Counted from the first letter of the stretch, positions 17,371-26,307 are shown. The stretch: DNA of 49,224 nt from an uncultured Acetatifactor sp. (GCA_910586515.1 CAJUGL010000001.1:82111-131334), one strand, 5' to 3'. Notes: generated by a model from the letters alone, not told the origin. A program made the numbers and translations.

Positions 17371-17467
17371 ATGATTTGCACGGCATAGGAGCAATCGGCA
17401 GATTTACTTATGCACGGCATGGAATATCTCTGAGTGTTTCAGAGAATGAGCAGAAAGGAAACGAACG

Positions 17468-18967
17468 ATGGCTGTTGTTACAATAAACGGAATTCCTCAT
17501 TTTGCGGCTCAGGGAACCCGGCTGCAGGAGGCGCTTACGGGAGAGCATGGTTTTTCCATGCCCTGCGGAGGACATGGGAGCTGCGGAAAATGTCGGGTAA
17601 AGGCGCAGGGAAAGCTGAGCGAGCCCGGACAGACAGAGCGAAAATTTCTGTCCGAGGAGGAGCTGGCTGAAGGTATTCGGCTTGCCTGTCTGGCAAAGGT
17701 TGAGGGAGACTGCAGTGTGGAGCTGACGGAGAGAGAGACAGCGCAGGTCCGGGTAGGGGGAGAGATGCAGCCGTTTTCCCTGTCTCCGGCTTTTACGGCC
17801 TACGGAGCGGCAATCGATATCGGAACCACCACGCTGGCGGGCTGCCTGTATGATGCCGGGGGAAATATGCTGTCCGAAGCCGGCTGCCTGAATCCCCAGA
17901 GCCGTTGGGGAGCGGACGTTATCTCCAGAATCGAAGCGGCTTTGGGCGGCGCTGCCCGGGACCAGGCGGCGGCAGTCAGGAAAGGGCTGGACGGTCTGCT
18001 GGCGCAGTTGGCCGGGAAGGCGGGTATAGAGACGGCGGACATAGACGGTCTGGTTATCACGGGGAATACGGCGATGCTTCATCTGCTGACCGGCGAGAGT
18101 GTGGAACCGCTGTCTCATGCCCCTTTTGCGGTAAGACGAAGATTCGGAGAGACTCTGCCGGCTGCGGAATTGGGCCTGGAGTCCCTGGGAACGGATGTTC
18201 CGGTCTTCCTGCCTGTATGCATTTCCGCCTTTGTGGGGGCGGATCTGGTGACGGCTATGATGGCATCCGGTTTTCGGGAGAGATCAGGAACCCATCTGCT
18301 GACGGACATCGGCACAAACGGCGAGATGGCGCTGCTGCATGAGGGGCGGCTTCTGGTCTGTTCCACCGCGGCAGGTCCTGCTTTTGAGGGGGCAGGGCTT
18401 TCCAGGGGAATGCAGGGAACCTGCGGCGCCATAGACAAAGTTACCGTCAGAAACGGGGAATTGGCATGTCATACAATAGGGGAAGGAGAGGCCGCTGGTA
18501 TCTGCGGCAGCGGCGTGGTGGACGCGCTTGCCTGTCTGCTGGAGACAGGACAGATAGATGAGACCGGATATCTGGAGAATAATCCCGCAAAGCTTACCGG
18601 GGAGGTGACTTTTTCCCAGGAAGATGTGCGGATGGTTCAGCTGGCCAAGGCCGCGGTTCATGGGGGAATCAGAACATTGCTGCATTATGCGGGAATAGGC
18701 TGCGGAGAGGTATCGGAATTGTTGATTGCAGGCGGTTTCGGAAGTTATCTGGATGTGGACAGTGCCGGAAAGATAGGCTTGATCCCCAGGGAAATGGCGC
18801 CTGCTGTCCGTGTCATCGGAAACGCGGCTCTAAAAGGCGCGGCCCTGCTGCTTTTAAACGGCGAGAGCAGAACGGCATGCAGGCAGTATGCGGAATGCGC
18901 GGAGGTGATTGAGTTGTCCGCGGATCCGTTTTTTGCGGAAGAATATATTGAGAGGATGCTGTTCTGA
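17468..18967 (+). CDS. RACo-like [2Fe-2S]/ASKHA activator protein
   Basis: A 499-residue protein. The N-terminal plant-type ferredoxin domain has C33-x5-C39-x2-C42 and C74, which would hold a [2Fe-2S] cluster. A linker leads to an ASKHA-type ATPase fold starting about residue 112 (AAIDIGTTTLAGCLYD) with glycine-rich blocks LLTDIGTNGEMALL and ICGSGVVDALACLL. This is the architecture of RACo, which reductively reactivates corrinoid proteins using ATP. Typical RACo is longer (about 600-640 residues), so this is a compact member. No corrinoid protein or methyltransferase gene is nearby. The next genes are iorAB, so a role in activating another redox enzyme is possible. Domain calls are firm and the target is unknown. 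Confidence 0.85.
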   Translation: MAVVTINGIPHFAAQGTRLQEALTGEHGFSMPCGGHGSCGKCRVKAQGKLSEPGQTERKFLSEEELAEGIRLACLAKVEGDCSVELTERETAQVRVGGEMQPFSLSPAFTAYGAAIDIGTTTLAGCLYDAGGNMLSEAGCLNPQSRWGADVISRIEAALGGAARDQAAAVRKGLDGLLAQLAGKAGIETADIDGLVITGNTAMLHLLTGESVEPLSHAPFAVRRRFGETLPAAELGLESLGTDVPVFLPVCISAFVGADLVTAMMASGFRERSGTHLLTDIGTNGEMALLHEGRLLVCSTAAGPAFEGAGLSRGMQGTCGAIDKVTVRNGELACHTIGEGEAAGICGSGVVDALACLLETGQIDETGYLENNPAKLTGEVTFSQEDVRMVQLAKAAVHGGIRTLLHYAGIGCGEVSELLIAGGFGSYLDVDSAGKIGLIPREMAPAVRVIGNAALKGAALLLLNGESRTACRQYAECAEVIELSADPFFAEEYIERMLF

Positions 18968-18975
18968 AGCAGAGT

Positions 18976-19003
18976 GACAGTTCAGACAGGGCGCTGAACT
19001 GTT
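18976..19003 (+). repeat. Dispersed palindromic repeat, copy A
   Basis: ACAGTTCAG (18977-18985) and CTGAACTGT (18994-19002) form a perfect 9-bp stem around the 8-nt loop ACAGGGCG, eight bases after the RACo-like stop codon. The core is the same as in the copy at 46098 and is found inverted and slightly diverged at 23363. Confidence 0.85.
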
Positions 19004-19034
19004 TCGAAGCGGAACCGTGCCCCGCAACATAAGA

Positions 19035-19063
19035 TTGACACAAAGGGAAAAGTGCCTTAAAAT
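19035..19063 (+). promoter_or_regulatory. Promoter of the iorA-iorB-paaK operon
   Basis: TTGACA (19035-19040), 17-bp spacer, TAAAAT (19058-19063). Transcription should start near 19070. The AAAGGA that might serve an ATG at 19082 lies upstream of that point, which argues for the GTG start at 19154. Confidence 0.8.
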
Positions 19064-19153
19064 AAAGGAACAAATCAAAAGATGCGAATACAATACCGTG
19101 TGCCGGAAGGGAGAACAGCGGTGTATACGGAACAGGAGATCAGGAGGAAAGAC

Positions 19154-20956
19154 GTGACAGAGAAGAAAATATTGCTTGGCAACGAGGCCATAGCGCGGGG
19201 CGCATATGAGGCCGGGGTGAGGGTGTCGGCGGCCTATCCCGGCACGCCCAGCACGGAAATCAGCGAAAGTATTGCAAAGTACGATGAAATATACGCGGAG
19301 TGGTCTCCCAATGAGAAGGTGGCCGCAGAGGTGGCCATAGGGGCGTCCATAGCCGGGGCCAGAGCCATGTGCTCCATGAAGCATGTGGGGGTAAACGTGG
19401 CTGCGGATCCGCTTTTTACGGCGGCATATGCAGGAGTGGGCGGCGGTCTGGTGGTAGTGGCTGCGGATGATCCGGGCATGTACAGTTCCCAGAATGAACA
19501 GGACAGTCGGATGGTGGCCAGGGCAGCCATGATTCCCGTGCTGGAGCCTTCGGACAGCGGGGAGGCCAAAGAATTCACCAGGTTTGCCTTTGAGTTAAGC
19601 GAAAAATACGATACGCCTGTGATGGTGCGTTCCACCACCAGGCTTTCCCATTCTCAGGGTGTGGTGGAATTGGAAGAGCGCCGGGAGCGTGAGATTCTGC
19701 ATTATGAACGGAATACCGCCAAGTATGTGATGATGCCGGGAAATGCCGTCAAACGTCATGTGTCGGTTGAGGAACGGATGAAGAAGCTGGCGGAGGATGC
19801 CTGCGCCATGTCCGTAAACCGGGCGGAATACCGGGATCTGTCCGTAGGCTTCATCACAAGCGGCATTCCGTACCAATATGTGCGGGAGGCCATGCCGGAG
19901 GCCAGTGTGCTGAAGCTTGGGCTGGTGCATCCCCTTCCCAGAAAACTGATTGAGGAGTTTGCCGGGAAGGTGGATAAGCTGTACATATTTGAGGAACTGG
20001 AACCGGTAATCGAAGAGCAGGTGAGATCCTGGGGCATATTAAAGGCCGTAGGCAAGGCGCTTTTCACCGTTCAGGGTGAGTACAGCGCGAATATGATCCG
20101 GGAGCGGGTGCCGGCTATCGGCGGTGAACTGCCGGAACTGTCAGAGAAGGAGTCCTCCTCCCTGTCTCCGGCGCAGGTACCGGCCAGGCCGCCCATTCTT
20201 TGTCCAGGCTGTCCTCACCGCAGCGTTTATTCTGTGCTGAATCGCCTGAAGATTCATGCGGCGGGAGATATCGGCTGCTATACTCTTGGGGCCGTGCCGC
20301 CCCTGAGCGTAGTGGATACCACAATCTGTATGGGATCCAGTATATCCACTCTGCACGGTATGGAGAAGGCCAGAGGAAAAGAGTATATCCGGAACTGGGT
20401 GGCTGTTATCGGCGATTCTACGTTTATGCATACAGGAATAAACTCATTGATGAACATGGTGTATAATCAGTCCTCCGGGACGGTGGTGATTCTGGACAAT
20501 TCCACCACAGGCATGACCGGACATCAGGACCATGCAGCCACGGGAAAAACCTTGAAAGGGGAAGCGGTTCCTGCCATCAATATCCTGAATCTGTGCCGTT
20601 CTCTCGGTATCAAGCATGTATACGAGGTCAGCGCCTTTGACCTGCAGGGGCTGGAGGAGGCATTCCTTCGGGAGACCGGGAGGGATGAGGTGTCGGTGAT
20701 CATTACCAAGGCTCCCTGCGTGCTGTTAAAAGGCGTTTCGTTTCCTGATAAATGCGTGCCTATTCCGGAGAAATGCCGGAAATGCGGCGCATGCCTGAGG
20801 CCGGGCTGTCCTGCGCTGACAAAGAACGAGGACGGAACGGTGTCCATTGACGAGACCATGTGCAACGGCTGCGGATTGTGTGCAAAGCTCTGTAAATTTG
20901 ATGCCATTGAGACACGGCGCGTGAATAAATCCGCGGATACTGCGCGGAAGGATTGA
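19154..20956 (+). CDS. iorA: Indolepyruvate ferredoxin oxidoreductase, alpha subunit
   Basis: A 600-residue TPP and iron-sulfur subunit that oxidatively decarboxylates aryl pyruvates from Trp, Phe and Tyr to aryl-acetyl-CoA, passing electrons to ferredoxin. The start KKILLGNEAIARGAYEAGV is the family N-terminus. The TPP region is near CPGCPHRSVYSVLN and GDIGCYTLG, with a GDSTFMHTGINSLMN block. C-terminal clusters CRKCGACLRPGCP and CNGCGLCAKLCKF would bind [4Fe-4S]. GTG 19154 is chosen because AGGAGG sits six bases upstream. ATG 19082 would add 24 residues not typical of the family. The adjacent iorB completes the enzyme. Confidence 0.95.
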   Translation: MTEKKILLGNEAIARGAYEAGVRVSAAYPGTPSTEISESIAKYDEIYAEWSPNEKVAAEVAIGASIAGARAMCSMKHVGVNVAADPLFTAAYAGVGGGLVVVAADDPGMYSSQNEQDSRMVARAAMIPVLEPSDSGEAKEFTRFAFELSEKYDTPVMVRSTTRLSHSQGVVELEERREREILHYERNTAKYVMMPGNAVKRHVSVEERMKKLAEDACAMSVNRAEYRDLSVGFITSGIPYQYVREAMPEASVLKLGLVHPLPRKLIEEFAGKVDKLYIFEELEPVIEEQVRSWGILKAVGKALFTVQGEYSANMIRERVPAIGGELPELSEKESSSLSPAQVPARPPILCPGCPHRSVYSVLNRLKIHAAGDIGCYTLGAVPPLSVVDTTICMGSSISTLHGMEKARGKEYIRNWVAVIGDSTFMHTGINSLMNMVYNQSSGTVVILDNSTTGMTGHQDHAATGKTLKGEAVPAINILNLCRSLGIKHVYEVSAFDLQGLEEAFLRETGRDEVSVIITKAPCVLLKGVSFPDKCVPIPEKCRKCGACLRPGCPALTKNEDGTVSIDETMCNGCGLCAKLCKFDAIETRRVNKSADTARKD

Positions 20957-21011
20957 GCGGGAACGCGATGCGCCGGGCGTTTGCGGCATAAGGGAGAGGA
21001 GAAGTACTGGC

Positions 21012-21602
21012 ATGAGCGTGAAGAATATTATGATTGTAGGCGTCGGCGGTCAGGGGACATTGCTGACCAGCAGAATATTGGGGAATCTGGCGGTTCGGGG
21101 GGGATATGACGTGAAACTCTCCGAGGTTCACGGTATGGCCCAGAGAGGCGGCAGCGTGGTTACTTTTGTGCGCTACGGAGAGCAGGTGGCGGAGCCCATT
21201 GTGGAAGAAGGGCAGGCGGATGTGCTGATTGCCTTCGAGCGGCTGGAAGCTCTGCGCTATCTGCATTTTCTGAAGAAAGACGGCGTAGTGATTGTAAATG
21301 ATTGGAGAATTGATCCGATTACCGTGGTGACGGGAGCGGCGGCGTATCCGGAGGGGATTCTGGACATGCTGGGAGAAGCGCGGAGGACGATCGTGGTGGA
21401 AGCCACAAAGACGGCAAAGGAGATGGGAGCGCCCAGGGCATTCAATGTGGTGGTTCTGGGGGCTGCCGCCAGATATGTGGGATTCGGCAAAGAGGATTGG
21501 CTCAAGGTAATCGAGGAAACCGTGCCGCCCAAAACCGTGGAAGTGAACCTCAGGGCCTTTGAGGCAGGATACTGTATGGAGGATGCTGCAGGGAGGGAAT
21601 AG
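21012..21602 (+). CDS. iorB: Indolepyruvate ferredoxin oxidoreductase, beta subunit
   Basis: A 196-residue gamma-type subunit of the 2-oxoacid:ferredoxin oxidoreductase superfamily. The N-terminus MIVGVGGQGTLLTSRILG is the typical nucleotide-fold start, followed by EVHGMAQRGGSVVTFVRYG. The length matches the family. GGAGAGGAG precedes the ATG. It lies 55 bases after iorA and four bases before the paaK start, giving a tight operon with the ligase that would act on the acid form of the product. Confidence 0.96.
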   Translation: MSVKNIMIVGVGGQGTLLTSRILGNLAVRGGYDVKLSEVHGMAQRGGSVVTFVRYGEQVAEPIVEEGQADVLIAFERLEALRYLHFLKKDGVVIVNDWRIDPITVVTGAAAYPEGILDMLGEARRTIVVEATKTAKEMGAPRAFNVVVLGAAARYVGFGKEDWLKVIEETVPPKTVEVNLRAFEAGYCMEDAAGRE

Positions 21603-21606
21603 AACA

Positions 21607-22905
21607 ATGATTTGGAATGAGACGAAGGAATGCATGAGCAGGGACGAGATGAGCAATCTGCAGAGTGCACGGCTGGTGAAGCTGGTGGACAGAGTGTATC
21701 ATAATGTGGAGTTTTACCGGAAAAAAATGCAGGCTGTAGGGCTGGAACCGGGGGATATCCGGGGGATCGAAGACCTGGACAAGCTGCCCTTTACCACAAA
21801 GGACGACTTGCGGGACACCTATCCTTTCGGCCTGTTCGCGGTGCCGAACTCTCAGATTGTGCGCATTCACGCTTCCAGCGGCACAACGGGAAAGGCCACT
21901 GTTGTGGGCTATACCAGAAGAGATATAGACGTATGGAGCGAATGTGTGGCCAGATGCATTGCCATGGCCAATATGGGGCGGGAGGATGTGATACAGGTAG
22001 CCTACGGTTACGGTCTGTTTACCGGCGGCCTGGGAGGACATTACGGCGCAGAGAAAATGGGAGCCACCGTAGTGCCCATGTCCACGGGCAACACAAAGAA
22101 GCTGATCAATATGATGATCGATTTCGGAGTGACGGGAATCCTGTGCACGCCTTCTTATCTGATGCATATTGCGGAGACCATTCTGGAGATGGGCGTAAAG
22201 GACCGGATAAAGCTGAGAGCCTCTCTGAACGGCGCAGAACCCTGGACGGAGAAGATGCGGGGAAAAATAGAGGAAATGCTGGGCATTCAGGCTCATGATA
22301 TCTATGGCCTGAGCGAAATCATGGGTCCCGGGGTGGCTACGGACTGTCATCTCCACAGGGGACTTCATGTGCATGAAGATCATTTTCTGCCGGAGATTGT
22401 GGATAGAGAGACTTTCCGTCCGGTGGAAGACGGCGTTACCGGAGAACTGGTGATCTCTACACTGACCAAGGAGGGTATTCCCCTGATCCGCTATCGGACA
22501 AAGGATCTGACCAGCATTGATCACACTCCCTGCGAATGCGGCAGAACCACGGCCAGGATTGCGAGGTTTACAGGCAGGAGCGACGACATGCTGATCATTC
22601 GGGGCGTCAATGTATTCCCGTCTCAGATTGAAGCCGCGCTTTTGGAAATGGGGGGAACTACGCCTCACTATCTGATGATTGTGGACAGGGTAAATAATCT
22701 GGATACTTTGGAAGTTCAGGTAGAGGTGGAGGAGCGGTTTTTCTCGGACGAGATCAGAGAGCTGGAGAATCTCACCAGGAAGATAGAGAACGTAATACAC
22801 CAGGCCATCGGGCTGGCCGTGAAGGTAAAGCTGGTGGAACCCAAAGTCCTGGAGAGAAGTATGGGCAAGGCAGTGCATGTGATTGACAACCGTAAATTTG
22901 AGTAG
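21607..22905 (+). CDS. paaK: Phenylacetate-CoA ligase
   Basis: A 432-residue adenylate-forming ligase that joins aryl acetates to CoA with ATP, or runs in reverse to make ATP from aryl-acetyl-CoA. The phosphate-binding motif HASSGTTGKATVVGYT lies about residues 90-105. YGLSEIMGPG is the adenine-binding motif, and a C-terminal hinge region follows SDDMLIIRGVNVFPSQIE. ATG 21607 is preceded by GGGAGGGA. An in-frame ATG at 21559 overlaps iorB and has no good ribosome binding site. With iorAB this could allow substrate-level ATP formation during aromatic amino acid fermentation, which is an inference from pathway logic. Confidence 0.94.
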   Translation: MIWNETKECMSRDEMSNLQSARLVKLVDRVYHNVEFYRKKMQAVGLEPGDIRGIEDLDKLPFTTKDDLRDTYPFGLFAVPNSQIVRIHASSGTTGKATVVGYTRRDIDVWSECVARCIAMANMGREDVIQVAYGYGLFTGGLGGHYGAEKMGATVVPMSTGNTKKLINMMIDFGVTGILCTPSYLMHIAETILEMGVKDRIKLRASLNGAEPWTEKMRGKIEEMLGIQAHDIYGLSEIMGPGVATDCHLHRGLHVHEDHFLPEIVDRETFRPVEDGVTGELVISTLTKEGIPLIRYRTKDLTSIDHTPCECGRTTARIARFTGRSDDMLIIRGVNVFPSQIEAALLEMGGTTPHYLMIVDRVNNLDTLEVQVEVEERFFSDEIRELENLTRKIENVIHQAIGLAVKVKLVEPKVLERSMGKAVHVIDNRKFE

Positions 22906-22949
22906 ACGGAGAGGTCTGCCATGTTGAGAGCGGAAGGAGAGGGAAGGGT

Positions 22950-23366
22950 ATGTTTGTAAAACAGTTATCAGTATTTATGGAAAACCGTGAAGGAAGGCTG
23001 GAGCAGGCGGCGGAAGTGCTGAAGGACCAGGGGATCAATATTTTGTCTTTGAGCATGGCGGATACCATGGAATACGGAATGCTCCGCCTGGTGGTATCTG
23101 ATCCGGAGCTGGCGAAATCCGCCCTGAGGGAGAAGGGCTTTTCCGCGAAGCTGACGGACGTGCTGGCGGTACGGCTGGACGATCAGGTGGGGGAGCTGTA
23201 CCGGCTGACGCACATATTGCGCACGAATGGACTGAATATCGAATACATGTACGCCCTGGCCGCATCGGAGAAGAAGGCCATTATTGTGAAAACCTCTGAC
23301 GGAGAGGCCGCGGCCGCTGCTGTATTGGCGGGCGGACTGGCATTGTACGGAAATGAAGAACTGTAA
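22950..23366 (+). CDS. Tandem ACT-domain protein
   Basis: A 138-residue protein made of two ACT domains (about 1-66 and 70-138): KQLSVFMENREGRLEQAAEVL and, in the second, LYRLTHILRTNGLNIEYMYA. ACT domains bind amino acids as regulatory ligands. Such stand-alone double-ACT genes often follow iorAB-paaK in clostridia, as I recall, which suggests sensing of aromatic amino acids or control of the pathway. The ribosome binding site is GGAAGG. The TAA stop is part of the palindromic repeat copy C. Confidence 0.88.
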   Translation: MFVKQLSVFMENREGRLEQAAEVLKDQGINILSLSMADTMEYGMLRLVVSDPELAKSALREKGFSAKLTDVLAVRLDDQVGELYRLTHILRTNGLNIEYMYALAASEKKAIIVKTSDGEAAAAAVLAGGLALYGNEEL

Positions 23367-23394
23367 CGGTTCACTGCCCTGTCCGAACTGTTAT
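23363..23394 (-). repeat. Dispersed palindromic repeat, copy C (inverted)
   Basis: Read on the minus strand, the core TAACAGTTCGGACAGGGC continues AGTGAACCGTTAC, matching the copy at 46098 with a few changes. It overlaps the stop codon of the ACT gene and lies between two convergent genes, where a hairpin could end both transcripts. Confidence 0.75.
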
Positions 23395-23422
23395 GAAGAA
23401 TTGTACGGATAAGCCGGCGGGC

Positions 23423-23833
23423 CTATATTGGGGATTGTTTTACAAATCCGTCAATGGCCATATGGGCAATCTGAGTATCCAGCTCGTCGGTGATTTCTAC
23501 CAGATAATAGCAGGTCTGGCGGCCCTCTTTGACCCGGCGGGCAGTGGCGGTAAGCCGGGTGCCTTTCGGGGTACCCAGAAAGGTAATCTGACTGGTTCGG
23601 GATACATGGGGCATGTCGTTCCAATTGGCCGCCACGGCAAAGGCGAAGTCTGCCAGAGTGAAGATAGCGCCGCCCATGACTGCCCCGGCGGCATTTTGGT
23701 GACGGGCGTCCAGATTCATGGAACAGCGGGCCAGTCCGTCCTCGGCAGTATCGATGACTGCTCCGTTTTCGGTGGCAAAACGATCATTTTGAAAAAACCG
23801 GCGTATATCATCCAGCGATTTTGTTTTCTTCAT
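23423..23833 (-). CDS. PaaI-family hotdog thioesterase
   Basis: A 136-residue single hotdog-domain acyl-CoA thioesterase. It starts MKKTKSLDDIRRFFQND and contains the conserved HQNAAGAVMGGAIFTLADFAFAVAAN block that carries the active-site region and central helix. ATG 23833 is supported by GGAGG upstream. In-frame codons further upstream lack one. PaaI-type enzymes release CoA from aryl or hydroxy-aryl acetyl-CoA. Its position next to the paaK operon fits removal of dead-end aryl-acetyl-CoA, although it is transcribed convergently. A minus-strand TATAAT at 23943-23938 could be its -10 box. Confidence 0.9.
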   Translation of the reverse strand: MKKTKSLDDIRRFFQNDRFATENGAVIDTAEDGLARCSMNLDARHQNAAGAVMGGAIFTLADFAFAVAANWNDMPHVSRTSQITFLGTPKGTRLTATARRVKEGRQTCYYLVEITDELDTQIAHMAIDGFVKQSPI

Positions 23834-23992
23834 CTTATCAAATCCTCCTTTTTCCTTCTGCTGTGTGTTTGTGTAGTGTAACCTGTATACTCCGCAAATA
23901 TTACCGAAAGGGATACATAGTAGTGTTCCGCACATGTATTATAACGGAAAAATGAAAGATTGGAAAGAGGGAAAATCCCTGGAATAAACCGC

Positions 23993-24021
23993 TTGCCCGT
24001 ACCCTGGATTTATGATATACT
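23993..24021 (+). promoter_or_regulatory. Promoter of thrC
   Basis: TTGCCC (23993-23998), 17-bp spacer, TATACT (24016-24021) with TGA upstream, an extended -10. It lies about 45 bp before the thrC ATG. No T-box or other long leader structure fits in this space. Confidence 0.55.
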
Positions 24022-24068
24022 TTTTTCGGTTTTGCAGCAGGAAGAGCGGTTGAGAAAAGGAGATGCTT

Positions 24069-25556
24069 ATGGAAGTGTTTTACAACAGTACAAGGGGCGG
24101 TGCGTCCCCGGTAAAGGCCTCACAGGCTATTTTGAAGGGTCTTGCGGAGGACGGAGGTCTGTATGTTCCGGATCGGATACCGGCGTTGGACAGAAGCCTG
24201 AAGGAACTGTCGGAGATGGATTACCGTCAGACTGCCTATGAGGTGATGAAGCTGTATCTGACCGATTTTACGGAAGAAGAACTGAAGAATTGTATAGACA
24301 GGGCTTATGATTCGAAATTCGACACGGAGATCATCGCTCCCACAGCTGAGGCAGGCGGCGCATGGTATCTGGAGCTGTTCCATGGTCCTACAATCGCTTT
24401 CAAAGATATGGCCTTGTCCATTCTTCCTCATTTGATGATTACTTCTGCCCGTAAAAATGAGCTCAAAAAGGAGATTGTGATTCTCACCGCAACTTCCGGC
24501 GATACGGGAAAGGCTGCATTGGCCGGATTTGCGGGAGTGAAGGGAACAAAGATCGTGGTATTTTATCCCAAGGACGGCGTAAGCCCCATTCAGGAGCGGC
24601 AGATGGTGACGCAGGAGGGGGAGAATACGCTGGTGGTGGGCATCAGGGGGAATTTTGACGATGCCCAGAGGGGAGTAAAGGAAATCTTCTCGGACAGGGA
24701 ACTGGCAGAGGAGATGTCTGCTGCCGGATATCAGTTTTCATCGGCGAATTCCATCAATATCGGACGGTTGGTGCCGCAGATTTGTTATTATGTGTATGCC
24801 TATTGTTCTCTGCTGCGCCAGGGCAGGATCAAGGAGGGTGAACGGATCAATGTAGCGGTGCCTACCGGCAATTTCGGCAATATTCTGGCGGCTTTTTATG
24901 CCAGGAGCATGGGCCTGCCCGTGGGAAAACTGATCTGCGCGTCCAATGAAAATAAAGTGCTTTATGATTTTCTACGGACGGGAGTGTATGACAGGAACAG
25001 GCCTTTTGTGCTGACTGCGTCTCCCTCCATGGATATTTTGATTTCCAGCAATCTGGAGCGGCTGATCTATTGCATTGCCGGCAATAACGCCGCCAAAAAC
25101 AGAAATCTGATGGAGTCGTTATACAGTGAAGGAAAGTATGAAATTACGGCTGAGATGAAAGCTGCTCTGGAAGATTTTTACGGCAACTTTGCGGCGGAAG
25201 AAGAGACCTTTGCGGAGATACGCAGATTATACGGCGAATGCGGATATGTGGTGGATACCCACACTGCGGTGGCTTCGGCGGTGTACCGCAAATACGTGGA
25301 GGAGACGGGAGACGGCGCCGCGGCGGTGATTGTGTCAACGGCCAGCCCCTTTAAATTCACCAGAAGCGTCATGAAGGCCATAGACGGAAGCATTGAGGGA
25401 AAAGATGACTTCTCCCTGGCGGACGAGCTTTCCGAATTGTCGGGAGTGAAGGTTCCCCGGGCGGTGGAAGAGGTCCGCAGCGCGCCTGTGCTTCATGATA
25501 AGCAGTGTGAGCCGGGGGAAATGGATAAGATCGTGAAAGAATTTCTGGGCCTGTGA
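24069..25556 (+). CDS. thrC: Threonine synthase
   Basis: A 495-residue PLP enzyme that converts O-phospho-homoserine to threonine. It starts MEVFYNSTRGGASPVKASQ, the usual ThrC N-terminus. The PLP lysine lies in GPTIAFKDMALSILP, and TATSGDTGKAALAGF binds the phosphate. The length is typical for the bacterial enzyme with the N-terminal lid. The ATG at 24063 touches the AAGGAG ribosome binding site, so the ATG at 24069 is the better start. It is followed by deoC and an aminopeptidase in the same direction. Threonine made here is a substrate of the lyase at 10718, though the genes are not linked in an operon. Confidence 0.96.
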   Translation: MEVFYNSTRGGASPVKASQAILKGLAEDGGLYVPDRIPALDRSLKELSEMDYRQTAYEVMKLYLTDFTEEELKNCIDRAYDSKFDTEIIAPTAEAGGAWYLELFHGPTIAFKDMALSILPHLMITSARKNELKKEIVILTATSGDTGKAALAGFAGVKGTKIVVFYPKDGVSPIQERQMVTQEGENTLVVGIRGNFDDAQRGVKEIFSDRELAEEMSAAGYQFSSANSINIGRLVPQICYYVYAYCSLLRQGRIKEGERINVAVPTGNFGNILAAFYARSMGLPVGKLICASNENKVLYDFLRTGVYDRNRPFVLTASPSMDILISSNLERLIYCIAGNNAAKNRNLMESLYSEGKYEITAEMKAALEDFYGNFAAEEETFAEIRRLYGECGYVVDTHTAVASAVYRKYVEETGDGAAAVIVSTASPFKFTRSVMKAIDGSIEGKDDFSLADELSELSGVKVPRAVEEVRSAPVLHDKQCEPGEMDKIVKEFLGL

Positions 25557-25610
25557 ATCAGAAAGACAGGATAGGATATAAGCCAATACGGGCGTTGAGG
25601 AGGAAAGAGG

Positions 25611-26261
25611 ATGACAAGGGAGGATATGCTGGGAAAAGTCGATCACACTCTGCTGAAGGCTTTTGCCGCCTGGGAGGATATCGTAAAATTGTGCGACGAG
25701 GCTCTGGAATATAAAATGGCCAGTGTCTGCGTGCCTCCTTCTTATGTGGGACGTATATATGAGACTTATGGGGATCGGCTGAAGATCTGCACTGTAGTGG
25801 GTTTTCCTCTGGGGTACAGCGTCACTGAGGCCAAAGTGGCTGAGGTGGAACGCGCTCTGGCGGAGGGCTGCAGCGAGATTGATATGGTAGTCAATATCGG
25901 CGATATAAAAAACGGGGATTTCGATAAAGTGGAGGCGGAAATCCGCACTGTCAAAAAAGCCTGCGGTTCACATGTTCTCAAAGTAATCATAGAGGCCTGC
26001 TATCTGACGGAGAAGGAGAAGCTGGCAATGTGCGAGGCAGTGACAAAGGCCGGGGCTGACTATATCAAGACATCCACAGGATTCGGCACAGGAGGGGCTG
26101 CCGCGGAGGATGTGGAGTTGTTCAGAAAGCATATCGGACCGGAGGTGAAGATCAAAGCGGCAGGAGGGATATCCACATTGGAGGAGCTGAAAATGTTCCT
26201 TGACCTTGGCTGTGACCGGATCGGGACTTCCAGAGCAGCGCTCTGGTTCGGCGGAAAATAA
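25611..26261 (+). CDS. deoC: Deoxyribose-phosphate aldolase
   Basis: A 216-residue class I aldolase that cleaves 2-deoxyribose-5-phosphate to acetaldehyde and glyceraldehyde-3-phosphate in deoxynucleoside breakdown. The N-terminal VDHTLLKAF, the Schiff-base lysine in ADYIKTSTGFGTGGA and the second lysine in VKIKAAGGI are all present. The length matches the family. The ribosome binding site is GAGGAGG. A perfect hairpin, CCAGAGC-agc-GCTCTGG (26230-26246), lies in the last codons but has no T-tract. No other deo genes are beside it. Confidence 0.96.
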   Translation: MTREDMLGKVDHTLLKAFAAWEDIVKLCDEALEYKMASVCVPPSYVGRIYETYGDRLKICTVVGFPLGYSVTEAKVAEVERALAEGCSEIDMVVNIGDIKNGDFDKVEAEIRTVKKACGSHVLKVIIEACYLTEKEKLAMCEAVTKAGADYIKTSTGFGTGGAAAEDVELFRKHIGPEVKIKAAGGISTLEELKMFLDLGCDRIGTSRAALWFGGK

Positions 26262-26307
26262 AATATAAAACAGCAAAATAAAAAAGCAAAGGAAAGGCGA
26301 AAACAAA

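Noticed and set aside
23834..24068. Threonine-type T-box or attenuator ahead of thrC.
   Set aside because: The promoter lies about 50 bp before the gene and no T-box core or terminator/antiterminator pair is visible.
26230..26246. Perfect hairpin CCAGAGC-agc-GCTCTGG as a terminator.
   Set aside because: It lies within the deoC coding region and has no T-tract.
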